Of a stretch of DNA of 64,000 bases, positions 11,301 through 22,136 are shown piece by piece. The position numbers were made by a program, and so were the translations under genes. The stretch comes from Anaeramoeba flamelloides. Its lineage: Eukaryota; Metamonada; Anaeramoebidae. A model generated the notes under the pieces. That model had not been told where the DNA came from and searched no databases. It saw only the letters and a list, made by a program, of their open reading frames with translations. The number at the start of each line of letters is the position of its first letter. Positions within the stretch are counted from its first letter, which is position 1. The stretch is from NCBI GenBank assembly GCA_027625915.1, contig JANTQA010000033.1:8246001-8310000 (forward strand), read 5' to 3'.

Positions 11301-14300
11301 AGATATTTGTCCTAATAAAACGTTTATCAATATTTTTCACCCTTTTGTTAACCCCAATCCTGGGGTCTTTCCCATTTGAAGAATTGAAGATTAAAAACGT
11401 AAAAATAAAAAGTCTTTGTTGATAAAGCGATTTAGTTTTAATAATAAAAAATTGTTCACTTATTAAATCAATTAAAAGTAAATATTTTAATTTTTTTGGA
11501 CGAATACCAAGTGTTAACGAATTATCCCATTTTCTTTCTAGAAATGTTTTTTCATTGTTAAACAGAATTAGTTTTTTTTTGTTTATAAAGATTTGTGCTT
11601 TTGTGAAGAATTTTTTTTGTTTTTTTTTTTCAAGTTTGATTTTCATGTTAAATGCTCCTAAAATTGCATATTTGATAGCATCAACATGCGCATTTTCAAG
11701 AGATGGCAATTGCTTTGAAATGATCTTATTCATTGGGTGGTTTTTTATTTTTCTAAATTTTTTCCATTCGCCAAAAGTATTTAAAATTAAAAATTTCTCA
11801 AAAATAATTAAATTTTGGGGATTCTTTTGATAATTATTCCAAAGCAATACTGCGTTTTTTCTTTGGTAATATTTTGAATCATTAATATCAATTATTTCAA
11901 TTCCAGGTGTGTGGTCATTATAATTAATATAATGATTATTATTATTCTCATTTTTATTTTTATATTTTTGTTTTTTTATATAAGAGTTTTTATTTTTATT
12001 TTTATTTTTATTTTTATTTTTATTTTTTGGTCTTTTTGATGAGGGAAATAATATTTCCGGATCTTGTGAATAGACAATTTTATTTTTTGAATTCATTATT
12101 TTTTTTCTTTTTTGTTTTTTTTTAATTTTATATTCAATAAATTCATCACTTTGTGAATTTTTGATCGTTTTTTTAGAATTACGATTATCTTGATACTCAT
12201 TTTCACTTTCACTTGAAAAATGACTACTATTTTCATCTTCTTCCGAATGCGAGTTTTCACTTTCATTTTCTAGCACCTGATCAGTATCAGTATCGGTATC
12301 TGTTTCTATGCCTACCATACTGGTTTGATTTTTCTTCCTAATTATCTTATTATTATCTTTACTTGTATTATTATTTGATTCATTTTTATTTTCATTTACA
12401 ATTTCAAAAAATTGATCCAATTCTTTATTTTTGCTTTTCATTTCAGATTCCTTTTTTGATTTTAATTGATTTAATTCTTCAAGTTTCAATTTTTCGTTTT
12501 CTTCTAAAAGTTGCTTTTTTCTTTCAAGTTGTTTTTCTCTTTCTAATAATTTTTTTTTTTTCTCTTTAATATATTGCTCTTTCTTTAACTTTTCATTTTC
12601 ACTTTTCTTTTTATACAATTTTTCTTCTTTTTCCTTTAATAATTTTTCTTTTAATTGGATTTCGTTTTGTTTTTGTTTTTGTTTTTCTTGTTTTTCTCTA
12701 GAAATACGCTTTTTTTCTGCCTGCTCCTTAATATACCGTTCTTTCTTCAACTTTTTATTTTCGCTTTTCTTTTTATACAATTTTTCTTCTTTTTCCTTTA
12801 ATATTTTTTCTTTTAATTGGATTTCATTTTGTTTTTGTTTTTGCTTTTCTTGTTTTTCTCTTAGAAGACGTTTTTGTTCCTTTTGTTGTTTAATATATCG
12901 TTCTTTCTTCAACTTTTCGTTTTCACTTCTCTTTTTATTCAAATTTTCTTCTTCCCCTTTTAATAATTTTTCTTTTAATTGGAGTTCATTTTGTTTCTTT
13001 CTTAAAAGGTGTATTTGCTTTCCTCTCAAAAGATGATTTTGTTGTATTTGTTTTTCTTCAAATTGATTTTGTTTTTTTCTCAATAGATAATTTTGTTTTT
13101 CTTGTTTTTCTCTTGAAATATGATTTTGTTTTTGTTTTTCTTCAAGCTGTATTTGTTTTTCTCTGAGAAGGCGTTTGTGTTCTGTTTGCTGTTTAATATA
13201 TCTTTCTTCCTTCAACTTTTCGTTTTCGCTTCTCTTTTTATTCAAATTTTCTTCTTTTTCCTTTAATAATTTTTCTTTTAATCGGATTTCGTTTTGTTTT
13301 TGTTTTTCTTCAAGTTGTAGTTGCTTTTCTCTCGAAATACGTTTTTGGTTTATTTGTTTTTCTCTTAATTTCAATTTCTTTTCCTTTAATTCGAATTCCT
13401 TTAATTTCTTTTCAATTTCATCATCTAGCTCATTGTCTTCATTATTTAAATTATAATCAAACTGTTGGCTATTGTTTCCAGTTTCATGTTGCTTATCTTG
13501 TAATAATTGGCCTTGTTTAAATCTTTTCTTTCTCAGTTGTAATTCTTTTTCTTTCAATTCCAATTCAGTTTCTTTTATTAAAGTAATGTTTTCAAGTTTC
13601 TGTTTTCTTTCTAATTCCAATTGTTCCATTTGCAACTTTTTTACCTGTAATTCCCTTTCTTTTAATTCCAATTCTTCCATTTTTTTTTCAATTCCAGCCG
13701 TGTCAATTTTTTGTGACAAATTCTCTTTTTTTGGGGAATTGACATTAGAACCTGAAATGAAATTTGATGAATTTTGATCCTTCTTTTTGAAATTTTCATC
13801 CCTAATTCTTAATAGCTCGTCTTCATTTTTGAAATCCAGTTTTGATTGCTCGTATCTCCTTTTTTGATTTACTTCGCTCTCCAAGATGTTTTCAACTAAA
13901 TCGTCGAGTTGGTATTCATAGCCCTTTAAAAAGTTTGGCAATTGGAAATCCAATTTCCTTTTTTTCTTATCAATTAAAACATTTAACCAACTTCGATCAC
14001 GAATTGGTGCGTCTTCAAATTGTAATTGGTACTTTTGTTGCTGTTCAAAATAATAATAGTTTTTATAAACACCTTTTTGTAATTCCTCTTCAGGGTTGAT
14101 GCCAAGAACCCGATCTCTTTCTCCACTTAAAATATGAATACTCCGCATGGGCAAATCCGAATTCCGCTTTGTGCCAAAGATGGTGACCATATCTTTCAAA
14201 AAGATAATGCTCTTCACCAGATTTAATTTGTCTCGATCGTTATTATTAAAAATGCCCACAATACTAAACACGAGCTGCTTGTCATAATTGAAATCTTCAA

Positions 14301-14622
14301 TTAGGGTCTTCTGGAATAAATTGCTATTCTCAGACATCACTAATTGCTGAAAAGTTGTCTCAATCACATTGATCGATGAAGTAGGGTAAAGCAGATTCAA
14401 TAAATTTACTAAGATGACAGTGTCACACCAACTCTGTTCTTGTGCGTTTAGGTTGTTGGAATTTAAAACCTTGCTAATGAATTGCACAGCTTCGCTTCGC
14501 AAGCTTTCAAATTGTCTCTTTTGTTTTTTTTGCACTTTGAAAGTCGTCGTTTGTAGATTACGATCCTTGTGATCTAACAGCTTTCTTTGTGGGGATATTT
14601 CGGACAAGTGTTTATTTTGCAT
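8302..14622 (-). CDS. Large coiled-coil protein with PH-like folds and acidic repeats
   Basis: I do not recognise this 2106-residue protein as a named family. The single uninterrupted frame starts at an ATG at 14622. In order: an ordered N-terminal region (about residues 30-250, with SWCDTVILVNLLNLLYP); long charged coiled coil (about 310-740) containing four tandem ~54-residue units built on NEIQLKEKLLKEKEE and SENEKLKKERYIK; a KNKNKN tract near 870; a second ordered region (about 915-1270) whose two segments look like PH-type beta sandwiches (around 1005-1085, and 1165-1270 starting SCILYLLKDKIIIKIL); a Lys/Asn-rich basic stretch (about 1345-1430); and an acidic, Ser/Asn-rich tail with about five repeats of an LSKDxNLxLNEF...LSNDKN unit. 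It is probably a cytoplasmic or membrane-associated scaffold, which is inference. No intron is evident. Confidence 0.8.
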   Translation of the reverse strand: MQNKHLSEISPQRKLLDHKDRNLQTTTFKVQKKQKRQFESLRSEAVQFISKVLNSNNLNAQEQSWCDTVILVNLLNLLYPTSSINVIETTFQQLVMSENSNLFQKTLIEDFNYDKQLVFSIVGIFNNNDRDKLNLVKSIIFLKDMVTIFGTKRNSDLPMRSIHILSGERDRVLGINPEEELQKGVYKNYYYFEQQQKYQLQFEDAPIRDRSWLNVLIDKKKRKLDFQLPNFLKGYEYQLDDLVENILESEVNQKRRYEQSKLDFKNEDELLRIRDENFKKKDQNSSNFISGSNVNSPKKENLSQKIDTAGIEKKMEELELKERELQVKKLQMEQLELERKQKLENITLIKETELELKEKELQLRKKRFKQGQLLQDKQHETGNNSQQFDYNLNNEDNELDDEIEKKLKEFELKEKKLKLREKQINQKRISREKQLQLEEKQKQNEIRLKEKLLKEKEENLNKKRSENEKLKEERYIKQQTEHKRLLREKQIQLEEKQKQNHISREKQEKQNYLLRKKQNQFEEKQIQQNHLLRGKQIHLLRKKQNELQLKEKLLKGEEENLNKKRSENEKLKKERYIKQQKEQKRLLREKQEKQKQKQNEIQLKEKILKEKEEKLYKKKSENKKLKKERYIKEQAEKKRISREKQEKQKQKQNEIQLKEKLLKEKEEKLYKKKSENEKLKKEQYIKEKKKKLLEREKQLERKKQLLEENEKLKLEELNQLKSKKESEMKSKNKELDQFFEIVNENKNESNNNTSKDNNKIIRKKNQTSMVGIETDTDTDTDQVLENESENSHSEEDENSSHFSSESENEYQDNRNSKKTIKNSQSDEFIEYKIKKKQKRKKIMNSKNKIVYSQDPEILFPSSKRPKNKNKNKNKNKNKNSYIKKQKYKNKNENNNNHYINYNDHTPGIEIIDINDSKYYQRKNAVLLWNNYQKNPQNLIIFEKFLILNTFGEWKKFRKIKNHPMNKIISKQLPSLENAHVDAIKYAILGAFNMKIKLEKKKQKKFFTKAQIFINKKKLILFNNEKTFLERKWDNSLTLGIRPKKLKYLLLIDLISEQFFIIKTKSLYQQRLFIFTFLIFNSSNGKDPRIGVNKRVKNIDKRFIRTNILPPLLFKKKTNKLLGKQIISYSKWGNAIQNNRITFKSISNYYYGKLPVYCLCHIYTLNRLPFKSCILYLLKDKIIIKILNQSYKIIPFNHHFQITKSSKDPKVLHIRNNLLYFSNDFDFDNDDDNDDSYDNNYEITQEREDVSVYFVINSTEERHLIFDLIKKIFKKSKKLKQKSKPKKKSPTKRKLKSSGNSHKSKQQSSQSFFDSSSSSSSTISQFIKGIIPNQSRELNKIFIKNETNKNNPKKKKSKTLSKNDHKNKNKKNKSKNQKNNKHRNKNQKGNKHKNKNQIKKKHKKDINQKSNKDKKNRKKIKKKTKKKTESPKSKRGENTSNSDDSSLDEYEKLVSQEFSKLNKRIKYNFIDNSPQINKHLRYQNNSDSDDSDDTGDFDNLDDFDEGDYNALYNSQMAKQISNNSDSNLDSKDNNEFSNGSGSNSNSYSNYNSNSNFEEDEEEENKEVYKEKEKYEKKEEKYNIPDKAEEEVYEEEESEEEREEKSQQRIEEKEVNEKDDEDSESDKLSKDHNLNFNKFGDGLSNDKNNLDSNSNSNLNSDSNSNFGSNSSSSSDSNSNSTSDLDSNSNLDTDSKEEVEENEMEENKKENVYGEENDIKEENEDKNRNEEEIEKKEEKYNIYEKEESEENDNEEEESEEEHEKEYGDGADKLSKDVNLELNEFVNSLSNDKNDSNSNSSSNYMPSSGSNSNSDSNPDFQDKQKEKEDAHISDKFGRGISKEEESGEESEEEEEVEEKKGEDDNDDGYGDDESDKLLKDVDLELNEFVNSLSKDKNNLDSNSNSNFGSDFNSDSDKDSDSNSDSTFKDKVEEKEKEEKEGVSKEDYKEGKEESGKLSKDDNLDFNESDGGLSYDKNNSNSNSGFGSDFNSYSDSDSDLNSDSTLKDKVEDKEKEKVDTKGTEEKEGDPKKNDESSLEDETDFEVFEDNLSNDENNSSSHSNSDSNYNLNSNLEPNENNDNDDNFSDSRKDEDEFQLNFDTSADSDDSDP

Positions 14623-15294
14623 TAAAAGTCAATTTGTTTTTTTCCTTGGTTTAATCCTCTCGATGAATTAATTCAGTTGTTTTTTATTCTTTTATTTGAA
14701 ACCAAGTGAAAAAATATCGAAGATTAAGATAAAAAAAATGAAATTTTTTTTTTTCACAGTTTTTGGAATTAAATGTGTATATTTAAAAGTTAATCCTAGT
14801 ATTTGTCTTCAGAAATTTCATTATTTTAGTTCACTGACAATAAGTTTTTTCTTTTTTTTGTTAAGGGATTTTTAACTCTTATTTATTTTTTTCCAGAAAG
14901 GTAATAGATTAATTATTGACCTAAGGATAAAATTAAACTTTAGAGAGATGAGTTATCATTTTTTAAAAGGGATTATTTTTTCCATTTGAATTTCCAGTCA
15001 CAAAGATTTTCTTCTTTTTTTGTTTGGATTTAATGGATCAAATCAGAAAAAGAAAAATGTTCAAAACAATTTTAATTTGATGGAATTTAATTTTTGTTGC
15101 TTTGTTTTTTTACAAAAGGAAAAATTTTATCTAATAATGAAAAAACGAAAATAAAACTCCTTATTTAAATCATATTTTCGGAAATTAAATCAAGCAATTA
15201 ATGTCACCATAGATTCCTCTACACTCAAAGTGTGTTGGAATTGGGTGTAAATGGTTTTTATGCGCCATGGTTGACATCTATTCGTAAAATTTAC

Positions 15295-15870
15295 AATAAT
15301 TATTACAGAATATACAATGGTTTTTTTTAATAATGATCACAATTAAAAATTTTCATTGTTGGAAATTTTTTTTTTTAATTTCCTTTTCCATTACTAAAAA
15401 TAGAAACTCAAATAATAGTATTATGGTATTTAATAATTCATATTTAGAACTTCCAAAAGTAACTATTTTTAGAATTTGTTAAATTTCAAAGATTAACTCA
15501 ATAATCATCAACAAAAAAACTAAAAAAGACTTATTAGTTTTGATTTCCCTTTTATTAAAAAGTTATTTGTAACATCATTATTTTTCCATGATTTCAGAAA
15601 TGAGTAGTCAAAAGAATCTCTTGGTTGGTTAATTGATTTTTTGATCAAAGCAGAATATTTTCTGCTATTAATCTACATTTCTCACAAATTTAAGAAAGAT
15701 ATTTTGCAACCTTGGAGTCTGAATATTGATAATTCAACCTTTTAAATTCGTGACTAAAGGTTGTATTTTTTTCTGAAATTGTTGGGGTTTTTATCAATAA
15801 ATGGATCATTTTTGTTTGATGAGATCAGCAAATATCACTACATGAATAATTGATTTTGTAGAGACATTTG
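15295..15870 (+). repeat. Dispersed repeat E, copy 2
   Basis: Second copy of the repeat at 5028-5605, with the same landmarks in the same order (AATAGAAACTCAAATAATAG, GGTATTTAATAATTCATATTTAGAACTT, GATTAACTCAATAATCATCAAC, TTGGAGTCTGAATATTGAT, TGATGAGATCAGC). The two are about 10 kb apart on either side of the large coiled-coil gene. No ends or coding content could be defined. Confidence 0.6.
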
Positions 15871-16420
15871 AACTCTCTCGTATGAATGGAGTTTTACACC
15901 TACTAATCACATACTTTTATCTTAGGCTTCCACTTTGCAGACCTAAATCCCATAAGTTATTAAGGTTCTTAATAATTATGTTTATTCACTCTTCGATATA
16001 TAAGTTACAATTTTTGTCATCTAAAAAATCGCCTTTCTTAGATTAAGTGTTTTTAACATGAAATGTTTAACAATAAAGAAAAAGACTTAGTCGTTGAGAG
16101 ATCTAAAAAAAATCTAACATTTTATTTAATTTTCCATTATTTTTGAAACTTTCAAAATATTAAAAGATTTAGTGACATTTTTTTCTTTAATTATATTAAG
16201 TCTAAATAACACCTCTATTATTCAAAATGCCCATTTTGTAATATTTTATAATATTTTTTATTTTATTATTAATTTGGAATAATTTTTTATTGGTTTGAAA
16301 ATATTCAAAAAAAATAAAAATAATGGTTAATTAGTGTTTTTAATCCTTGGTTTTTATTAATTCACTGAAATAATTAAACCCTGATATTAATTATAATTGA
16401 AAACGTACACACTTAAAATG

Positions 16421-16954
16421 TAAACTAGATTCCAAAATTTTGGACACAGTTTAAACAGTTGAAAGAACATCATTACTGCACTTTAAATTCAATTTGGAAA
16501 GAATTTTGATTTTACAAACTATTTCATTTTTTGTCTTTTTTTGTTTTGTTTTCATTTCCTTTTTTGCCAGTTACGTAATCTGTTTCATTAGATCTGAGAA
16601 TTTTTTTCAATGGTTGATAGAAGGTTAGTGTTGAGTTTGTTAAATTGGAAAATAACATACATTCTAGTTGATGATATCTTATCATTTGATCGATCAACAA
16701 TTGTTGCTAAAATTTCAACAAATTTACGAATACATTTTTTGTTCCGCTCGTTTCATAATTTTGGACACACCTATTTTTATTTTTGAGTTTTATATTTTTT
16801 TCTTTTATTTGGATTAAAATGATTACTTAGTAAAACATTAATACTGAGCAATTTAAATGTTGTTTTATATTAGGTTTGGAAAAATACAATAAATTGGGTT
16901 TTTTTTTGCATATTTTTGATTTTAGGTGTGTCCAAATTTTTGGAATGGGGTTTA
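16421..16954 (+). mobile_element. Tc1/mariner-type MITE, family A copy 1 (solo)
   Basis: About 530 bp bounded by TA with inverted ends: left TAAACTAGATTCCAAAATTT then TGGACACA; the right end read inward is TAAACCCCATTCCAAAAATT then TGGACAC. An internal TCATTTGATCGATCAAC block and an internal TTTGGACACAC are shared with copies at 30562-31112 and 50753-51311. No intact transposase is present. This copy stands alone, unlike the other two, which sit inside a larger TTAA-flanked element. Confidence 0.75.
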
Positions 16955-18250
16955 CTTTTTTAACAAGGAGTTGGATTTCCAAGGTTTTTATAAAGAATTT
17001 AGGATAAATTTAAATTTTATGGTTGTGTTGATCTTTCTCATCTTTGTTTTGGAAATACAAAAAGAAAAATTTGATAAGAAAAAATAATTCTTTAATAAAT
17101 AAACAAAAGTTTGTTTTTCAAGTTTAAAAGAATTCTTTTTCATTTTTTTAAACTGGGTAAGTATAAATTGACTGGATTATCACAAAACCTAATATTTCTA
17201 TTTTTAATTGAGATTTTTTTGATAGATATTTCACACCCACATTAAGATTTCTTTCATATTTTTCAAAATAAATATTTTTGAAAATTTAATTGACATATAA
17301 CCAAATAAATTCATATATAATAATTTTTTTAAGAATAAAGATAAATAATATATGTGTAAAAATGGATTTTTTTTTTTTTTTATTAAATTTGTAATTTTGA
17401 ATATTTTGAGTATTTCCGTTGTCCACTCTCACTCTTTTTAACTATTTGTATATAATCACCCTGTTCTTTCAAACATCAATAAATAAATTCTTAATTTTAT
17501 GAAAAATATGATACTTTGAGAGATATCATGATGTAAGGATACTTTTAAAAATATTTTTTGTTTGAAGAGACAATAAATTCAATTTAATATTAGAATAAAA
17601 ATATTTGGTAATGAAAATGAAATATAAAATATTAAATAATTCTTGAAAAAAACAAAAACAAAAAAAAATGAAACCAAAACAAACATTTTTATTCCATTAT
17701 TAAATTTAATTTTTTTATTAATTGAAATCTAATATGGTTTTAAAGTTTCTCTTTCCTACATGATATTTCTAAAAGTATTGTAATTTATGGGAAAATAAGA
17801 AATTTATTAAAAAAATCAAATTTTATATTTTGATAAACTACTTAGCCTAAACAAATTATAATGATTATAATAATTTTTTAGTAAAAAAAAAAAAGAAAAC
17901 AATTATATTCGCTATTTTGTTATTAATATTATAAATTCAAAATCAAATTAAAAAACACACTGAATTGCTGATAGTGAATTTTATATTAAAAAAATAGTTA
18001 CTAAAATAGGTATTAAAGATTAACATTTAGAATTAAAACCAACATAACTAAAATTCAAAATTTTCCACATGGATAAAACAATCCCAAACAATCACAATAA
18101 TATAATTTTATGACAATTGGAAATAATTTAGATTTTTGGTAAAATATGAAAATCTTTTTTTTCAAATTTTTACTGATAACAAAATTCAAAAATAGTTTTT
18201 TTTTGGTTTCGAAGATTATTTGTTATCTTTGGATAATATTTTAAAGGTGG

Positions 18251-18271
18251 TATATATATATATATATATAT
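18251..18271. repeat. (TA)n microsatellite
   Basis: Uninterrupted TA dinucleotide run of about ten units in the middle of AT-rich intergenic DNA. Confidence 0.9.
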
Positions 18272-20246
18272 TAAATTCTATAGTAGATAATGTTATCTCC
18301 ATAAAAAGTTATTACCTGTTTGATTCGAAAGTATTTTATGAAATTAACAAAACATTTTTTTTTTTAGGTTTTCAATTTTTTTAATTTACTTTATTCGGTG
18401 CATTAAACAATTATCAATATATAAATTTTAATTATTGACTAAAGAAATGAATATATTTTTTCTATTTATTTATTAATTTATTTAGAGTAGGGAATAATTA
18501 AAGAAAATTTTATTTTTTTTAAATTTATTCCATTGGCCGAATATTCTTTATATTTGGAAGAAGAGTTACAAAGGAAAAAGTTCAAGTGATTGCTTCCTAA
18601 TAATGTAATACCAAAACACAAAAATATGAGTAACTTGAAAATAAAAACGAAAAATCAAAGTATAAAAATGACCAAAGGTAAAAAAAAAACGAAACAAGAT
18701 CAATAAAAAAAAGAAATTATAACAACTGAAACAATAATCACGAATTGAACATTCATGATCAATTATCAAATTAAATTAAATTAACCATAATTATTATGAC
18801 ATATGATTTTGGGAGTTCTTAATTAAAGATAGCATTGGTTTTTTTTTATTTTATTTTTTTATTGTTGATTTCTTATAAACCCTTTTTAAATTTCTTTTTT
18901 TTTTTTCTTTCTTTTTTTCTTTTTCCTTTTCAATTTTTCCATTTTTATTTTGAAATATAAAAAATATTGGGTATATCTTTCCCTTGAAAAATCGTGAAAT
19001 CAATGATTTTAAACTTAAATTACCTTTGAGGAAATTTAATTAAAATGATATCTAAACTGAAATTTTCACTTCTTCTATCAATAATTAAAGAAAATTTTAT
19101 CCAATAAAAAAAATTGATTAAGAAAAATAATTAAAAAATGTATAAATAATAATAATATAATTTCCATGGCCAAGTTAAAACAGTATTCATGTTTTTTTTT
19201 TAATTCAAAATAATTGAGTAAAATTTTTGATTTTTCTAAATTCTTTTATATTAAAAAAAAAAATCTAGGTACGACCTATCAGAATGGAAAACTATAAATT
19301 TTTTATGAATTTGAATTTGTTTGAAATTTTGTCTTATAAAAAAAAATGAAAATTTCTTAGTGTCGTATTGTTTTTGAATTTATTTTGTTTATAACAAAGC
19401 TAACCTAATTATAAAGTGATTATTAATAATTAATCAATGTATTGAGTTTTGAATTACTATTATAATAATATATTTTCTCATCGAAAAAAATAAAAAAGAT
19501 CCAAAACCTTTAAAAAAAATATTACAAATTGAATTATTATAATTTGTTTTTTACAAGAATAAAAACAAAAAAAAAAAAAAAAAAACATTAACATAACTAC
19601 TTTATCTTTAAACTATTCTAACTTTTTATTATCATAAAATTCTGGATTATAGACAAATAAAAAAAATAAATATATTTGCACATCAATATCATCCTAACTC
19701 TTTTCTTTTAAACTTAAAGAAATTTAGTTCAATCAGGGGTCCAAAAGTATATAAACCAAAAAAATTATAAAATGTTATTATAATATTTTTTATCCAGGTA
19801 TTTTTCATTCCTGATTTTCATTTTGGACAAAAAAAAAAAATACATTTTTTAACAACCATTAAACCACTATTAAAAACAATTTTAAGTAAATAAGAACAAA
19901 AATAATAATGTCTTATACTAAAAACAAAATAATCTTTTTTTCATTTTTTATAACCCTTAAAACTTAAAATCAACAAGAATAACTATTTGAGATTTTCCTT
20001 TTCCTCTCCAAAATTTCAAATTTGTAATTAAACTCTTGAAAAAAGGAAACGAATACTCACCAATCAGTTGTTTACTATTTTCAAAAAACAAAAACAGAAT
20101 AGAGAGATCCAATTTTGTTGTTCATTTTTTTAATATTAACGTTAAAAACCAAAAAATCATTTTTTTATTGGTTTACTTTAAAAACACAAAAAGACTTCTA
20201 AAACCATTTTCCATCACTTTGAAAAAAAGCCAACAATATTTTAGCA

Positions 20247-22136
20247 ATGGAATTTGTTAAGGTTGTTGATTTCCAAGTTGGTGAACTTCATAAAAATTAT
20301 AACATTCCTTTAAAAAAATTTCAAGACGAGAGCATTTATTCGAAGGATTTCCAATTCCAAACGAATTCAAATATTTCGATTGTGTTACCAAAAACAACAG
20401 GCAAGATCTTTGCTGTTGTTGTCAACTGGGTAAATTCCAAAAAAATACAACTAAATTTAGAAAACATTTTTGATGTTTTGCATTGTTCGCAATATTTAGG
20501 ATTCCAAGCGTTAACGGAAAAGTGTATTCGGTTTTTATTAAAAATTGTTTCGAAAAGCCACAATGGTTTGGTGTTACTCAAGCACGAAGCTGTTTTTAAT
20601 ACCTTAGATCTACGTATCAAGATCATTGAAAAAATTATTGAAAATCCCCGAACCTTTAAAGATCCAACGTGCTTACAAGGCTTTACATATAACCAATTAA
20701 AAATTCTAATAAATCAATTAATTGACTATTATGTAATCAAAAGAATGATCTTGAATATCCCAAATTTTTCAATTTTAATCAAAAATTGGGCTTCCCATCA
20801 AAAAAATCAAAAAAAGGCAAGCAAAAAAACCTTTTTTCTCAACCAACAAAAAAACGATTTGCTTCAAATTTTGGAACCTCTCATTGAGAAAAAAAAAAGG
20901 AGTTCTTTGATTGAAAATCAAAATGAATTCGTAATTAGCGAGAATCCACAATTCCAAAAAATACTTTTACAAGAATCTTTAAATCAAAATCAAAAAGAAA
21001 ATGAAAGCGAAAACAAAAACAAAAACGAAAAACAAATTCATAGTAGAGAAAAAGAAAAAGGGTATGTCAAAGATTTGGATGAAATGTTATCAAAAGAACA
21101 AAAAAATGATCCAGTTTTTACAAAAAAGAAAAAGAAAAAGAAAAACAAAAAGAAAAAGGAAAAGGAAAAGGAAAAGGAAAGGGAAATCGGAATTGAGAAG
21201 GAAGGTGGAGATCAGTTTGGGGAAAGAATTGGGAAAAGTGGGATTGATCATGAGTTTTCAAGAAGGGGGTTTCGAAGCAAGAGGAGAAGAAGCAAAGAAA
21301 CCAGGTATGTTCTACTTCTGACCACTGAAAAGAAAAATATCCCACGAAATAATATAAAAGCAAGTATTACTTTTGGTTTAAAGAATATTAATTTAACGAC
21401 AAGGCTAGTTCAAAAAGGAAAAAAATCATTACAAATCCAAGAACTATTGCGTTTTGATTTAATTTTTTTTTATTCTGTAACCAAATCAACTATAAACGAT
21501 TCTGTAAATATTGGGAACCAATTGGCAAGTTATGTTTCTGATGGCGGGTCTCTTATAATTTGCTCAGTTGCAGCACTTTCAACAAATAAGAAACAGGAAA
21601 ATCAAAACAGAAAAAGGTTTGCGAAGAAAGTTGCGAAAATGAAAAAAAACAACAAAAAAAACAGCAGTACCAGTATTAATAAGGATAGCGCAATTGATTT
21701 TACTTATAAAACAACATACCTAAAAGGAAAAATCATGGAAAATGGATTTTTACCCCTTTCTAAGGGGAAAATAATCAATGGCACACATCAAAATTCAAAA
21801 AGAGCAAAAATTAATTTAAAAAAATCTAATTTAAATCATCCAATATTGAAAAATATTAAAGATTTCGATGGCGGGAGGACGAGTTTAAGAGTAAAAACTC
21901 AGACGCTTCCTGTTTCAGAAACTGACAGATCCGAAACCATCAAAGAAATAGCTCAATGGGACGATGGATTGCCTTTAATCTCAATTAAGAAAAAAAACCC
22001 TTACTATGGCAGTGTCTGTATTTTGAATATGTGCCCAGTGTCTGGCGGGGAGCTTGGCTATCCAGATTCTTGGAGGCCTTCTTCAGATGGGAAGCTATTA
22101 ATTTCGAACACGGTCAAATTTTTAATCGAAAATTAA
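20247..22136 (+). CDS. BTB/BACK protein fused to a GATase1-like domain
   Basis: 629 residues from the ATG at 20247 in one exon. Residues about 20-110 read as a BTB/POZ fold (IFAVVVNWVNS, NIFDVLHCSQYLGF, LTEKCIRFLL), followed by a BACK-like helical region to about 190. A charged linker (about 200-345) includes a long KKKKNKKKKEKEKEK run near 291-313. The C-terminal part (about 350-629) resembles the class-I glutamine-amidotransferase/ThuA-like fold: RYVLLLTTE, FDLIFFYSV, LASYVSDGGSLIICS, NHPILKNI, WDDGLPLISI, GSVCILNMCPVS and a closing SSDGKLLISNTVKFLI. I see no clear nucleophile-elbow cysteine, so it may bind rather than catalyse. BTB proteins commonly recruit Cul3 ligases. Whether this one does so, and what the C-terminal domain senses, is inference. 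Confidence 0.8.
   Translation: MEFVKVVDFQVGELHKNYNIPLKKFQDESIYSKDFQFQTNSNISIVLPKTTGKIFAVVVNWVNSKKIQLNLENIFDVLHCSQYLGFQALTEKCIRFLLKIVSKSHNGLVLLKHEAVFNTLDLRIKIIEKIIENPRTFKDPTCLQGFTYNQLKILINQLIDYYVIKRMILNIPNFSILIKNWASHQKNQKKASKKTFFLNQQKNDLLQILEPLIEKKKRSSLIENQNEFVISENPQFQKILLQESLNQNQKENESENKNKNEKQIHSREKEKGYVKDLDEMLSKEQKNDPVFTKKKKKKKNKKKKEKEKEKEREIGIEKEGGDQFGERIGKSGIDHEFSRRGFRSKRRRSKETRYVLLLTTEKKNIPRNNIKASITFGLKNINLTTRLVQKGKKSLQIQELLRFDLIFFYSVTKSTINDSVNIGNQLASYVSDGGSLIICSVAALSTNKKQENQNRKRFAKKVAKMKKNNKKNSSTSINKDSAIDFTYKTTYLKGKIMENGFLPLSKGKIINGTHQNSKRAKINLKKSNLNHPILKNIKDFDGGRTSLRVKTQTLPVSETDRSETIKEIAQWDDGLPLISIKKKNPYYGSVCILNMCPVSGGELGYPDSWRPSSDGKLLISNTVKFLIEN

Larger units (their letters stand above)
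14623..20246. other. Intergenic region with repeats
   Basis: No gene is convincing over these 5.6 kb. It contains repeat E copy 2 (15295-15870), a solo Tc1-type MITE (16421-16954) and a short (TA)n run (18251-18271). Several A and T homopolymers occur. I recognise nothing else. Confidence 0.6.

Noticed and set aside
8450-14099. Many open frames on the plus strand opposite the giant gene
   Set aside because: They are antisense shadows of its low-complexity codons (Ser/Leu/Glu or Phe runs) and have no independent protein character.
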